NCBI GenBank assembly: GCA_019358875.1
Contig: JAHHIF010000022.1
Coordinates: 1-64,000, forward strand
Reading direction: 5' to 3'
Length of the DNA: 64,000 nt
Source: Symplocastrum torsivum CPER-KK1
GTDB lineage: Bacteria > Cyanobacteriota > Cyanobacteriia > Cyanobacteriales > Coleofasciculaceae
The position numbers and the translations under genes were made by a program. The notes beneath the pieces are model-generated. The model searched no databases. It was not told the DNA's origin and was given only the letters and a program-made list of their open reading frames with translations. Below, piece by piece: positions 18,509-28,359 of the stretch. Position 1 is the stretch's first letter. Each line of letters begins with the position of its first letter.

Positions 18509-20854
18509 GTGGTCAGATCCGTGAAAGTAACGAGTGGGGACTTAACTCAAACCTCAGAACTCAAAGCTCCAGTGAAGCATCAAGGCAACGTTCGGACAAA
18601 GCTTTCTACAGCATGGTCGCAGGTAAAGCGCCTTAGTAGTTCTCAGTTGGGTCGTCCAGCATTGCTAGCAAGTCTGACCGTTACTGGCTTATTGCTTTTT
18701 GCTCGGTATCAAAGCTGGCTAGAGCCTTGGGAACTCAGTGCGTATGATCGGCTGCTACAGTTACGACCAGCCTTACCACCAGACCCACGCCTCCTAGTCG
18801 TGACGATTACTGAAGCGGATATTCAGTCTCAGGAGAAGTGGCCGTTGACTGATGCCGTAGTGAATCAGCTTCTGACCAAGCTGGAGCAATATGAACCAAC
18901 TGTCATTGGCTTGGATATCTATCGAGATTTCCCGCAGCAACCCGGAAATGGCGAGTTATCTGCCAAGCTGCAAAAGAGCGATCACATCATCCCTGTCTGT
19001 AAAATCAGTGATGCTGAAACTCCAGGTACTCCTCCTCCTCCCTCAGTTCCTGTAGAGCGTGTTGGCTTTGCCGATATTGCGATCGATCCGAATGGCATTG
19101 TCCGACGGGGGCTATTATTTCTCGAACCCCCCGATTCCTCTCGCTGTAGTAGTCCATCTTCCTTCAGCTTTCAGCTAGCTCAAAAATACCTAGAGACAAA
19201 GGGAATTCAACCCGAACTGACCAAGGACAAGGAGCCGCAGCTAAAGTTTGGCAACATCGTCTTCAAAAAGCTATCACCTACTGATGGTGGCTACCAAAAT
19301 GCGGATTCTGGTGGCTACCAAATTTTATTAAATTATCGTTCTTCTAATACTAACTCCCTAGCTCAGAGCGTTACTTTAACTGACGTTCTGAACAATCGAA
19401 TTGATGCTAGCTGGGTGAAAAACCGTATTGTCCTTATCGGAGTGACTGCACCCAGTATTGATGATGCCTTTTTCACGCCATACAGTTCCCAAGAGCGACT
19501 CCTACGGAAAATGCCAGGAGTTGTCGTGCATGGACAAATCGTCAGTCAACTTCTGAGTGCCGTACTCGATGGGCGACCTCTATTCTGGTTTTGGTCTGAT
19601 TGGGTAGAGGGCTTGTGGATTTTTGGCTGGTCACTAGTTGGCGGTGTTCTAGTACTCGTCATCCGTCACCCTGGACGGCTAGTGTTGGTAGAGCTGGGGG
19701 CGCTTGGTCTTTTACTTGGAACATCGGTACTACTATTTTTGGGATCGGGATGGATACCCGTCGTTGCTCCTATCCTAGGGTTAATTGCATCTGGTACGAG
19801 CGTTCTTGCTTACAGTGCTTACCAGCGTCACCAAGAACTCGAAGAGAGTGCAAAGAAAGCTCAGGAACAGAAAGAGAATATTGCACTTTTGGAAGCGCTC
19901 TTGAAGGAGAGAGGCCCTACTCTTCCCACAACTGAACCCGATGAGTCCTTGACTAAAACAACAGCACTACCGCCTGATGAAGAGACAGATACTGCGGTTT
20001 GGCCTCAAGGGAATGAAGCGATTGTTGAGCCACTAAGACCACGCCCAAGGATCACTCATCTGCTACAAGGACGCTATGAAAAAAACCGTGTTTTGGCTTC
20101 TGGTGGATTTGGTTTAACGTATATTGCTAAAGATACCCAGCGACCCGGTAGTCCCGAATGTGTAGTTAAGCAGTTGAGACCAGCGCGTCAAGATGAGCGA
20201 TTTCTCCAAGTTGCTAGACGATTATTTGCCACTGAGGCAGAAATTTTAGAAAAGCTGGGTACTCATCCTCAAATTCCGCGACTGTTGGCTTATTTTGAGG
20301 AAAATAACGAATTCTACTTAGTCCAAGAATATATTGAAGGCGAACCGATTACTGAGGAAATGCCAGTGGACAAGAGACTTCCAGAGCCACAAGTTGTGGA
20401 TTTAGTCAATGGAGTCTTAAAAATTCTTACTTTTGTCCACGAGCATAGTGTGATTCACCGGGATATCAAACCCGGTAACATTATGCGTCGCAAAACTGAC
20501 GGTCAACTTGTTTTAATTGACTTTGGGGCGGTGAAGCATATTCAACCGCAACAAGAGGGAGAAACGGTTGCCATTGGTACACGCGGTTACGCGCCACCAG
20601 AGCAATATGCTGGGCACCCAAATTTTAGTAGTGATATTTATGCACTAGGCATGATTGGAATTCAAGCTCTTACGGGTATTGCAACTTACCAATTGCCAAT
20701 TTCCCAGGAAACAGGCGATGTAAGTTGGCGGCATTTAGCAAATGTTAGTGATGAATTTGCCCAGATTTTAGAGAAGATGGTGCGCTACAACTTTGTTGCA
20801 AGATACAACTCTGCTACGGCGGTAATAGAGGATTTAAAGACGCTTCGCTATTAG
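18509..20854 (+). CDS. CHASE2-domain Ser/Thr protein kinase
   Basis: 781 aa. One membrane segment (~47-68), a periplasmic CHASE2 sensor (~80-345, including PRLLVVTITEADIQ and NRIVLIGVTAPSIDDAFFTP), three further membrane segments (~358-435), a short coiled coil, and a cytoplasmic kinase (~515-781). Kinase motifs are intact: LASGGFGLTYIAKDT (Gly loop), VVKQLRP (Lys), VIHRDIKPGNIMRR (~648, catalytic loop), VLIDFGAVKH (DFG) and GTRGYAPPEQYAG (P+1 loop, typical of cyanobacterial Pkn2-type kinases). It should sense an extracytoplasmic cue and phosphorylate Ser/Thr targets; both are unknown. The start is GTG; GTG at 18521 is an alternative four codons later. Confidence 0.93.
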   Translation: MVRSVKVTSGDLTQTSELKAPVKHQGNVRTKLSTAWSQVKRLSSSQLGRPALLASLTVTGLLLFARYQSWLEPWELSAYDRLLQLRPALPPDPRLLVVTITEADIQSQEKWPLTDAVVNQLLTKLEQYEPTVIGLDIYRDFPQQPGNGELSAKLQKSDHIIPVCKISDAETPGTPPPPSVPVERVGFADIAIDPNGIVRRGLLFLEPPDSSRCSSPSSFSFQLAQKYLETKGIQPELTKDKEPQLKFGNIVFKKLSPTDGGYQNADSGGYQILLNYRSSNTNSLAQSVTLTDVLNNRIDASWVKNRIVLIGVTAPSIDDAFFTPYSSQERLLRKMPGVVVHGQIVSQLLSAVLDGRPLFWFWSDWVEGLWIFGWSLVGGVLVLVIRHPGRLVLVELGALGLLLGTSVLLFLGSGWIPVVAPILGLIASGTSVLAYSAYQRHQELEESAKKAQEQKENIALLEALLKERGPTLPTTEPDESLTKTTALPPDEETDTAVWPQGNEAIVEPLRPRPRITHLLQGRYEKNRVLASGGFGLTYIAKDTQRPGSPECVVKQLRPARQDERFLQVARRLFATEAEILEKLGTHPQIPRLLAYFEENNEFYLVQEYIEGEPITEEMPVDKRLPEPQVVDLVNGVLKILTFVHEHSVIHRDIKPGNIMRRKTDGQLVLIDFGAVKHIQPQQEGETVAIGTRGYAPPEQYAGHPNFSSDIYALGMIGIQALTGIATYQLPISQETGDVSWRHLANVSDEFAQILEKMVRYNFVARYNSATAVIEDLKTLRY

Positions 20855-20999
20855 GGTGCTAAATCTTTAAATTAGAAAGTTTGTTATAGCAGTTCCCAGT
20901 TAAATGAGGTACAGCTAAAAGCTTTGAAACAGCGTTGGAGTCAGGAAAACAAAAAAGCTGATGGCTGATAGTTAACAGCTTTCTGCTATAACTCGTTTC

Positions 21000-21036
21000 T
21001 GTTGACTGTTGACCTGAAAGCGATCAACAGTCAACA
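21000..21036. terminator. 13-bp perfect inverted repeat between convergent genes
   Basis: TGTTGACTGTTGA (21000-21012), 11-nt loop, TCAACAGTCAACA (21024-21036). It lies between the CHASE2 kinase stop and the glucan phosphorylase stop, where a shared bidirectional terminator is expected, although T-tracts are weak. Confidence 0.55.
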
Positions 21037-21049
21037 AAGCGTTAGCGAC

Positions 21050-23647
21050 CTATGCCCAGAGTACTAAACCTGGCTCATAGGGGCTGGAGAGATTTTCATG
21101 TTTAGGCAACACCCGTAAAGACAGACCTTGTAAACCACTGCTACTGTAGATGACATCGGCTGTATAAACACTCCGTTGATGTTCATCAGTACCTTGATAA
21201 TTCATCACAGTTGGCAACCCGTTAACAATCTGTCCATCGGCATTGACAGAACCTTGGTAGAGTTCCACTTGGATATCATCAGGGGTTAGTCCGGCTAAAT
21301 TAATCAAGGTTTTGACAGCGACTGCTTGATTAACCATCAATTCAGGTGGTGCAGTGATGTCAACATCTTCAATCTTGATGTCGTACCAGCGTTCAAATAG
21401 CCGTCGCTTCCAACTCGCTAATTCCTTCGCAGGTGTGTAGGCATTAGTCGTCATTGTAAAGTAGCGATCGCTTGCTGGGAAATACCCACGCACTGAGTAA
21501 TCCCTGAGCATCCGTGCTGTGTTAAAGTACGGCGTGTTCAGCTTGATGGCATCTTTCATCTTCGCCACCCAGCCTCTGGGAATCTCTTCACTATCGCGAT
21601 TATAGAACAAGGGGACAACTTCCTTCTCTAGCAAGTCGTAGAGAGCGTTAGCTTCCACCTCATCTTCATAATCTGGGTCATCATAGGTTTCCCCATGACC
21701 GATCGGCCAACCTGTGCGAACATAATCCGCCTCATCCCACCAGCCATCTAAAATGCTGACATTGGGCAGACCATTCATTGATGCCTTCATGCCAGAGGTT
21801 CCCGATGCCTCTCTGGGACGGCGAGGTGTGTTCAACCAGATATCACAACCCGCAACCATGAACCGCGCCAGATAGATATCGTAGTCCGGTACAAAAACCA
21901 CCTGGTCACCAATTCCTGCTTCTCGGATTTGGTGAATGATTTGACGGATTAAATCTTTCCCCGGCATATCCTTGGGATGGGCTTTGCCAGCAATCACAAA
22001 CTGTAATTGCCGATCTTTATTGGCCCGCATGATTTTCTTAATCCGTTCTATGTCCCGCATGAACAAGTTCGCCCGCTTGTAAGTGGCAAAGCGACGGGCA
22101 AAGCCAATTGTCAAGACACCAGGGTCAAGGACTTCTTGAGCGTGAGCAACTTCGGCTGGACTTGCACCGCGATCGCGTAGGTGCTTTTGTAAGTGTTCCC
22201 GCACATACACAACCATCTCTGAGCGACAACGCTCGTGATTGCGCCACAACTCCTCATCAGGAATTGAGCCAACCCGATCCCACAACGGGTCTTCAGCACC
22301 TTTCTCTGACCAGCTAGGACCTAAATAGCGGTCATAAAGCTCTTGGTTGGGCTTCGCTACCACGCTACGAGCATGGACTCCATTCGTAATCGCGGTAATC
22401 GGCACTTCTACCAAGGGTAGGTTCTCCCACAGCCCTTGGAACATCACCCGTGACACTTCCCCGTGTAACTGGCTAACCCCGTTGATAAAGCTAGCGGTCT
22501 TGATCGCTAGTGCTGCCATGCTAAAGGGCGATGCCAAGTTACTAATATCTTCTCGCCCCAGTGCTAAGAATTCCTCTCTCGACAAGCCAAAGATGTTGGC
22601 GTAGTGTCCAACGTAGTACATCGCCTTATCTGGGGGGAACAGGTCAAACCCTGCCGAGACAGGCGTATGAGTGGTGAAAAGCTGCGTAGCTTGTGCTACC
22701 TGTTTAGCTTCTGCAAAGCTCAACCCCTCGTCCTGAATTAGCTTGCGGATGCGCTCTAGAATCAAGAATGCCGAGTGACCTTCATTTAGGTGATAGACCG
22801 TCGGTTTGATTCCTAAAGCTTGCAGGGCGCGAACACCCCCAATCCCCAGCATCATTTCCTGATGAATCCGCATATCCAAGTCACCGCCATACAAGTGGTC
22901 AGTGATGTCATGGTCATAGGGATTGTTAGGTTCAATATTTGTGTCAAGTAGATACAAGGGAACCGTTCCCACTTGTACACGCCAGATGCGGGCATAAACT
23001 GTCCGACCTGGATAATCTACCTCAATCCGTAGCTCTGAACCATCAGGATTGCGCTCCAGATGCAGCGGCATATTGTAGAAGTCATTAATCGGGTAGCGTT
23101 CCTGCTGCCAGCCATCAGCATTGAGATACTGGGCAAAATAGCCTTCTTGGTACAGCAAGCCAACTGCTACTAGGGGCAAACCCAAGTCAGATGCTGATTT
23201 AAGATGGTCACCTGCAAGAACGCCTAAGCCACCAGAGTAGATGGGCAAGCAATCGACTAGACCAAACTCAGCACAGAAATAGGCGAAGCATTCTTGAGGT
23301 TTGCCACTGACCTCTTCTGAGGCTACCGATTGACTGCTGCCTAACCCACGCTGCTTGCGATACCATGTCCGTTCTTTGAGATACTCGTCTAATTGTCTGG
23401 AGGCTCGTTCCATTTGGGCAAGAAAGCCATCGTCCTCAGCCACTTCCTGGAGCCGCGCTTGGCTAATTGTTCCCAGCATTAACACAGGGTTGTGGCGGCT
23501 GGACTCCCATAGGTCGCGGTCTAGGCGTCGGAATAAATCTTTAGTTTCGACGTTCCAATCCCAATGCAGATTGTAAGCCAGCTTCCGTAAGGGTTGGAGC
23601 TGATCGGGCAAAAAGGGAGAGACGTTGAAGGTGCGAATCGGCTGCAT
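21050..23647 (-). CDS. glgP: Alpha-glucan (maltodextrin/glycogen) phosphorylase, DUF3417 type
   Basis: 865 aa from ATG 23647; a TTG at 23665 would add six residues (MEFCRS) and is unlikely. The N-terminal ~110 residues are the DUF3417 module (PFLPDQLQPLRKLAYNLHWDW) of the compact alpha-glucan phosphorylase family, distinct from the classic E. coli MalP/GlgP type. Visible signatures: YFCAEFGLVDCLPIYSGGLG, VYHLNEGHSAFL, TTHTPVSAGFD, and the pyridoxal-phosphate region EASGTSGMKASMNG with the Lys that binds PLP. It releases glucose-1-phosphate from glycogen or maltodextrin in the cytoplasm. Monocistronic, convergent with the CHASE2 kinase. Confidence 0.94.
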   Translation of the reverse strand: MQPIRTFNVSPFLPDQLQPLRKLAYNLHWDWNVETKDLFRRLDRDLWESSRHNPVLMLGTISQARLQEVAEDDGFLAQMERASRQLDEYLKERTWYRKQRGLGSSQSVASEEVSGKPQECFAYFCAEFGLVDCLPIYSGGLGVLAGDHLKSASDLGLPLVAVGLLYQEGYFAQYLNADGWQQERYPINDFYNMPLHLERNPDGSELRIEVDYPGRTVYARIWRVQVGTVPLYLLDTNIEPNNPYDHDITDHLYGGDLDMRIHQEMMLGIGGVRALQALGIKPTVYHLNEGHSAFLILERIRKLIQDEGLSFAEAKQVAQATQLFTTHTPVSAGFDLFPPDKAMYYVGHYANIFGLSREEFLALGREDISNLASPFSMAALAIKTASFINGVSQLHGEVSRVMFQGLWENLPLVEVPITAITNGVHARSVVAKPNQELYDRYLGPSWSEKGAEDPLWDRVGSIPDEELWRNHERCRSEMVVYVREHLQKHLRDRGASPAEVAHAQEVLDPGVLTIGFARRFATYKRANLFMRDIERIKKIMRANKDRQLQFVIAGKAHPKDMPGKDLIRQIIHQIREAGIGDQVVFVPDYDIYLARFMVAGCDIWLNTPRRPREASGTSGMKASMNGLPNVSILDGWWDEADYVRTGWPIGHGETYDDPDYEDEVEANALYDLLEKEVVPLFYNRDSEEIPRGWVAKMKDAIKLNTPYFNTARMLRDYSVRGYFPASDRYFTMTTNAYTPAKELASWKRRLFERWYDIKIEDVDITAPPELMVNQAVAVKTLINLAGLTPDDIQVELYQGSVNADGQIVNGLPTVMNYQGTDEHQRSVYTADVIYSSSGLQGLSLRVLPKHENLSSPYEPGLVLWA

Positions 23648-24218
23648 AGAGCGACAAAATTCCAAGTCTTACACGGATTATATTGTGTACCTAGTTCTGC
23701 CCAAAGTGGGACACATTTAATACTGTTTTAGTTAACAATTGCGACAAACCTTAAAATAGTGCTGTTGTGGCTAACTATTATCTGCCCTGGCTAGGGGTCA
23801 AGGGGAGATCAGTTTGGGGATTGAAACAAGGAGCGATCGCCTTAGTCGGTTTCCTTGAGCAATTACATACATTCCAGGGGTTTGCCAGCGAGAGACTTAT
23901 CGAAAATTTGCAGGCTAAGAAAGAATTCTCGGTTGCCCCCTCTTATTTTGTCTTTAACGCAGGCTGTTAATGGATGGGGTCAAATAGCGACTTTACCTTG
24001 ATTACAGCCTATAGTTCGTCTGGAACGTCTTGGAACATTAGTACGTCATAGCCAGTATTAGTCTAGTGGATACAGCAACCAGCATTTTTTGAGGTTTTGT
24101 TGGTCTTGGCGTACTCTCTAAGCCAAAAAGGCAACCACCTTTCGGTATGATTATGAGAGTTGTTGCATTTTGTAATGCATAAGACATTCAGCTCTTCATA
24201 ACTTTGGGAGATACCACT
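23648..24218. other. Divergent region upstream of glgP and psbI
   Basis: About 570 bp. A 67-codon plus-strand frame at 23767-23970 starts with GTG and has no protein-like features, so I do not call it. A palindrome TGCATT-TTGT-AATGCA at 24164-24179 lies about 40 bp before psbI and may be part of its promoter/leader. Confidence 0.45.
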
Positions 24219-24335
24219 ATGCTGACCCTCAAAATTGTTGTCTATATCGTTGTTAGTATCTTTGTTGGCTTATTCGTGTTTGGCTTTTTGTCAAACGATC
24301 CATCTCGTAACCCTAAGCGACGGGATTTAGAGTAA
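24219..24335 (+). CDS. psbI: Photosystem II reaction centre protein I (PsbI)
   Basis: 38 aa, too short for usual ORF cut-offs. The peptide starts [20 protein letters not shown] and ends [14 protein letters not shown], matching PsbI in length, the single N-terminal membrane helix and the charged stromal tail with the RNPKR motif. PsbI is a subunit of photosystem II next to D1 and CP43, in the thylakoid membrane, and helps early assembly. The start ATG at 24219 follows GGGAG (24206-24210) at good spacing. A GC-rich hairpin follows 30 bp after the stop. Confidence 0.97.
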   Translation: MLTLKIVVYIVVSIFVGLFVFGFLSNDPSRNPKRRDLE

Positions 24336-24367
24336 ACTAGCGTTCGCTTCATCCTTTAGTTTATTGA

Positions 24368-24389
24368 AGGGCGAGGCGTGCCTCGCCCT
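24368..24389 (+). terminator. GC-rich hairpin downstream of psbI
   Basis: AGGGCGAGGC-GT-GCCTCGCCCT is a perfect 10-bp stem with a 2-base spacer. No T-run follows, so it could end psbI transcription incompletely or protect the short mRNA from exonucleases, with read-through to the next gene. Confidence 0.65.
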
Positions 24390-24456
24390 GAAGAGTTTCA
24401 GTGCGGGGAAAAGGGCACGTCTCGGATCTGTCCCTTCGACTCCTTACTGTTGAAAG

Positions 24457-27027
24457 ATGCCTCAACCAGTTCAGCCGCCTGAGATACCTGCAATTATTGA
24501 ATTCGTCACCTTTGAGGATGAAGTACAACTTAATAAGTTCTCCCTTGAACCCTCGGCAACGATACCAAGCCGAACACTTCCAGCAGGGGTACTCGCTACA
24601 CCAACCCCCCCAGAAACATTCGCACCAGAGTCGAGTTCATTGAGGGTTGAAAGAAGTGCTAGCTTGCTGGGTTCTCGGATTTCTGCCAATCATTCCTCAC
24701 TACCTGTAGCCGTTGAACCAAGTGGACAAGCACAAGTTAGGGAGAGTTCTGTCCCAACTTCTCCGTCAACCGACCAACTCCTAACTGCCTCACCATCCTT
24801 GGAACATGGCGAAGCGGAAGAAAAGTCTTCTATCCTAACGTCGGAGGCTCCTAACGTAGTAACGACGGACTCCAATGCTTCTAATCTAGCTAGTGAGCAA
24901 CCGTCTACAACGACTTCCCTGACACCATCAGACACAACGTCTAATACTTACGAAGTTGCCCCAAACGTTAAGCGTCTGATCACTCAAGAACGTGGTGGAT
25001 TAGTTAGAGAATTTGAGTTTACTGTGCCTACAGAGACAGAGACTCAACCCTCGCCCAATGAGGACGTTACACCAGCACCAGATGAGGGTGAGGATGAGGA
25101 TGAGGTTGAAGATGAGGCACCTCCTCCACTTCCTGCAAGCCCTGATGCGACTACCACGCCAACTACACCATTTGGCACAGGTGGTGTGATTGAACTGACA
25201 GCAGATCAGCAGGAGTATGATGAACAGCGACAAGTCATTACAGCAACGGGTAATGTCATCTTACGGTTTCGGGAAGCCTTACTCGATGCTGACCGTGTTG
25301 AAGTGAATTTGCCAAATCGCATTATCGTTGCTGAGGGTAATGTTGCTCTCACAAGAGGAGAGCAGGTACTACGGGGTGAACGGTTTGAATATTATTTTGT
25401 TCAAGATAGTGGTGTCATCCTAAATGCTAGTGGCGAACTGTATACACCGACATCAGGCACTGATTTTGACATTTTTGCCCCGGCTGATGGCAGTACTGGT
25501 ACTGTAGTTAACCGCCCTGTAAGCGATCGCATTACGAGCAACCAACCCCTAGGGGGAATTACCAATCTACAGGGTTACTCCTTCTCAGTCGGGGCAGGCA
25601 GTGAAATCAGCAACGTGGCGACACCACAAACTGGAGGAACTATAACCCAGTTTCGTTATATTGCCGACCGAGTTGACTTCGAGGGTTCAGAAGCGATCGC
25701 CACAAATGTCCGGATTACCAATGACCCCTTTTCTCCGCCAGAATTGGAGTTACGAGCAGATACAGCGCGGTTTAGGCGGGTTGAGCCATTAGTGGATGAA
25801 ATTGTTGCTTCCCGACCTCGCTTGGTATTTGATCAGGGCTTAGAGCTACCAACATTCCGCAATCGTGTCGTGATTGACCGTCGTGAACGGGAACCCGCTT
25901 TATTTAACTTTGGGTTTGATAGCGAAGATCGCGGTGGCTTGTTTGTCGAGCGTACTTTTGAGATCGTCAACACTCCAACGGTGCGATTTAATGTCACGCC
26001 ACAGTACTTTCTTCAGAAAGCAGTCTTTGAAGAGGGTGTTGTTGACCCTTCTGTCTTTGGTGTGAGAGCGCGAGTTAACGCAACTCTAAGTCCTCGGACA
26101 ACTGTTGTAGGAACAGGTATCCTTACCAGTTTCAATCTAGGTGAGTTAGAAGATGAACTCCGCGCCAGTGTTCGACTACAACAGGGGATTGACATTATTA
26201 ATCTCCCTCATACCTTAAGTCTGGAATACAGCTATCGCAATCGCCTCTTCAATGGCACCCTTGGTGAGCAAACTGTTCAAAGTAGTCTAGGTGCCGTCCT
26301 CTCTTCGCCTAACATCCCGGTGGGCAACACGGGTGTTAACCTGTCGTATCAGGTAGGCGCTCAGTATATCAATGCTGACACTGACCGACTAGACTTGCTC
26401 GAACCAATTCGGGAAAACGACCGAGTCAGCTTGGGACGCTATCAAGGTGTTGTCTCCTTGAGTAAGGGTTTTTTGCTTTGGCAGGGTGAAGGCTTACCCG
26501 CTACTCCCACAGAAGGATTAAGATACACCCCAGCACCTGTAGTTCCCTACTTGTCACTGAGTACAGACCTCACAGGTGTGGTTAGTGCCTATAGCAACGG
26601 TGAGACGCAGGAATCCCTCAGTGGAACCATTGGACTAGTCGGGCAAATTGGACATTTTTCCAAGCCTTTTCTAGACTACACAGGCTTTAATATCAGCTAC
26701 TCCCAGGTTGTGCGTAGTGGCTTATCACCCTTCCTCTTTGACCGAGATGCTGATACTAGCGTACTTTCCGGAGGCATCACCCAACAGATTTACGGTCCAT
26801 TCCGAGCAGGTTTTCAGACATCAATCAGCTTAGACAACAATGAGCAAATCAGTACAGATTACTTTTTAGAATATAGCCGTCGTACTTACAACGTCCTCCT
26901 GCGTTTTAACCCAGTTTTAGGACTTGGTTCCCTTAGCCTACGGATTAACGACTTTAACTGGACAGGTAATCCAGGTTCATTTAGCGGTGCAGATGTTCGC
27001 CCTGTTGTACAGGGAGTCACCCGCTAA
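24457..27027 (+). CDS. DUF3769 / LptD-like outer-membrane LPS assembly protein
   Basis: 856 aa. N-terminal ~210 residues are low-complexity Pro/Ser/Thr and a Glu/Asp stretch (DEGEDEDEVEDEA). Residues ~245-300 read as an OstA/LptA-like beta-jellyroll (GVIELTADQQEYDEQRQVIT, then NRIIVAEGNVALTRGEQVLR). The C-terminal ~450 residues have alternating polar/hydrophobic strands ending in LRINDFNWTGNPGSF, consistent with a beta-barrel. I place it with the cyanobacterial DUF3769 family, which takes the LptD role. An in-frame stop at 24451 rules out upstream extension, and no signal peptide is visible at the N-terminus MPQPVQPPEIPAIIEF, which is odd for an outer-membrane protein. Confidence 0.83.
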   Translation: MPQPVQPPEIPAIIEFVTFEDEVQLNKFSLEPSATIPSRTLPAGVLATPTPPETFAPESSSLRVERSASLLGSRISANHSSLPVAVEPSGQAQVRESSVPTSPSTDQLLTASPSLEHGEAEEKSSILTSEAPNVVTTDSNASNLASEQPSTTTSLTPSDTTSNTYEVAPNVKRLITQERGGLVREFEFTVPTETETQPSPNEDVTPAPDEGEDEDEVEDEAPPPLPASPDATTTPTTPFGTGGVIELTADQQEYDEQRQVITATGNVILRFREALLDADRVEVNLPNRIIVAEGNVALTRGEQVLRGERFEYYFVQDSGVILNASGELYTPTSGTDFDIFAPADGSTGTVVNRPVSDRITSNQPLGGITNLQGYSFSVGAGSEISNVATPQTGGTITQFRYIADRVDFEGSEAIATNVRITNDPFSPPELELRADTARFRRVEPLVDEIVASRPRLVFDQGLELPTFRNRVVIDRREREPALFNFGFDSEDRGGLFVERTFEIVNTPTVRFNVTPQYFLQKAVFEEGVVDPSVFGVRARVNATLSPRTTVVGTGILTSFNLGELEDELRASVRLQQGIDIINLPHTLSLEYSYRNRLFNGTLGEQTVQSSLGAVLSSPNIPVGNTGVNLSYQVGAQYINADTDRLDLLEPIRENDRVSLGRYQGVVSLSKGFLLWQGEGLPATPTEGLRYTPAPVVPYLSLSTDLTGVVSAYSNGETQESLSGTIGLVGQIGHFSKPFLDYTGFNISYSQVVRSGLSPFLFDRDADTSVLSGGITQQIYGPFRAGFQTSISLDNNEQISTDYFLEYSRRTYNVLLRFNPVLGLGSLSLRINDFNWTGNPGSFSGADVRPVVQGVTR

Positions 27028-27353
27028 CTTAAGCATCGTATAAAAAATACTCTTGGGCTTTTCCAGTTTCTGACTCGTGTCAGTTGCCAGGAGTCAGTTT
27101 TTTGGACTATTCACTACTGACTACTGACAAATAATCTCTAGCAAAAGGCAGAGGATAGAAGGCAGAAGGCAGAAGAGATGCATATTGACGTGTCAAGGTT
27201 TCAGTAGTTGGCGAGAGTCAAGAGTAGCCTTAGCGACACCAGGCTTCAAGGTGTTAGGAGAGAAAGATGTTCCTTCCTTCGTTATCCGCATTACGCACCG
27301 CCTACATCACGTTATGTAGACGGCACTAGAACCTGTAGAGATAGATCAAAAAT
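27028..27353. other. Convergent intergenic region with GGCAGAA repeats
   Basis: About 325 bp. It contains imperfect GGCAGAA/GGCAGAG heptamers at about 27146-27177, the same unit family as at 37919-37941 and near 51650. No gene seen. Confidence 0.5.
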
Positions 27354-28250
27354 TCAGTTTGTTGGCACAACAAATACTGGAATTGTTGGTTCTTGAGAAG
27401 GTGGAGGGGGTAGGGTTTGAGGGCTAGTGGTAGGCGTATCTCCTGGAACAACTGGCTCAGCTTGTTGTGGTGTTGTCGGTACTACGAACACAGGGGTTCC
27501 GGAGCGTTGAGCAGGTGCAGGCGGTAGAGGTTGTGGTCTGGTGGCAGGACTACCTACTTCAGGAGGAGTTGTTCCAGCTTGTGGCTTGGTGAAAATTAAT
27601 TCCCTTACAGGTTCCGATATCGGGTCTGATGGTAGAGGTTGAGGACTAGGAGGTAGCGCTTGAGGGTTGGAAGGGTTGGGAATAGATTCGCGAGTATAGG
27701 GAGTGGCTGAATCATTGGTGAGATAGACGTGACCTAAAGCTTTGCCTTGGTAGGTTCTCTTGGTAAACCGCCAACCTGGATTGAGAAAAATTTTCTCAAA
27801 GCCATCACCTAGACCCATTGTTCTGCCAATTTCAATTTCTGGAGCTTTACGGTCTGTACGGTGAGTGCCAACCAGCAGCAATTCTCCGTTACGCTCAACA
27901 AGCCTAATGAGGTACTGTAAGCCCATATCTTCCCCATTCATACGGATCGAATAGCCGTTGCTATCTGTTTTGCGATCGCATATGCCAGTGAAGTTAAAAT
28001 TCAAAAGAAGAGGGTCTACACTAACTGGATTACTGCCGCTTTCACTCCAGCAGGGCTGTTTGCTTGAGATTTGTTCGATGATTAAGAGTTGATTTTTGTT
28101 TTCGCCGTAGGGGGCAGCTACAGCAATGAGATTATTTTGGTCGAGTTCTATGTTGTCAAAGGTGGCAGCCGTTGTCGGATTCAATGCCCCTACGCTTAAG
28201 AATGAAGCTGTAGTGAGTGCAGCGACTTGGAGCCATCGTAAAGTATTCAT
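27354..28250 (-). CDS. Secreted protein, DUF3747-like, with Pro-rich C-terminus
   Basis: 298 aa. A clear signal peptide (MNTLRWLQVAALTTASFLSVGA, cleavage near ALNPTTAA/A) is followed by a ~150-residue globular part beginning ATFDNIELDQNNLIAVAAPY, with Cys residues at PCW and GICDRKT that could pair, then a ~120-residue tail of Pro-, Thr- and Gln-rich sequence. The globular part resembles the DUF3747 family of cyanobacterial exported proteins; the tail contains two diverged copies of an ~40-residue segment (VFVVPTTPQQAEPV and VFVVPTN). Function unknown; probably periplasmic or surface-linked. Monocistronic. Confidence 0.75.
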   Translation of the reverse strand: MNTLRWLQVAALTTASFLSVGALNPTTAATFDNIELDQNNLIAVAAPYGENKNQLLIIEQISSKQPCWSESGSNPVSVDPLLLNFNFTGICDRKTDSNGYSIRMNGEDMGLQYLIRLVERNGELLLVGTHRTDRKAPEIEIGRTMGLGDGFEKIFLNPGWRFTKRTYQGKALGHVYLTNDSATPYTRESIPNPSNPQALPPSPQPLPSDPISEPVRELIFTKPQAGTTPPEVGSPATRPQPLPPAPAQRSGTPVFVVPTTPQQAEPVVPGDTPTTSPQTLPPPPSQEPTIPVFVVPTN

Positions 28251-28359
28251 GATTCAAGCAATTAGACTAATTCTTGTAGTTTAAGTAGACGCTTATCGAG
28301 CAATTTAGCTCCCTTTTTTTGAGATTTTCCATTTTAGAGTTTTATGTAGGAATCAAAAT

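Noticed and set aside
23767-23970. 67-codon frame upstream of psbI
   Set aside because: GTG start, no ribosome-binding site and no recognisable motif; it contains a HIP1 octamer, as non-coding DNA here often does.
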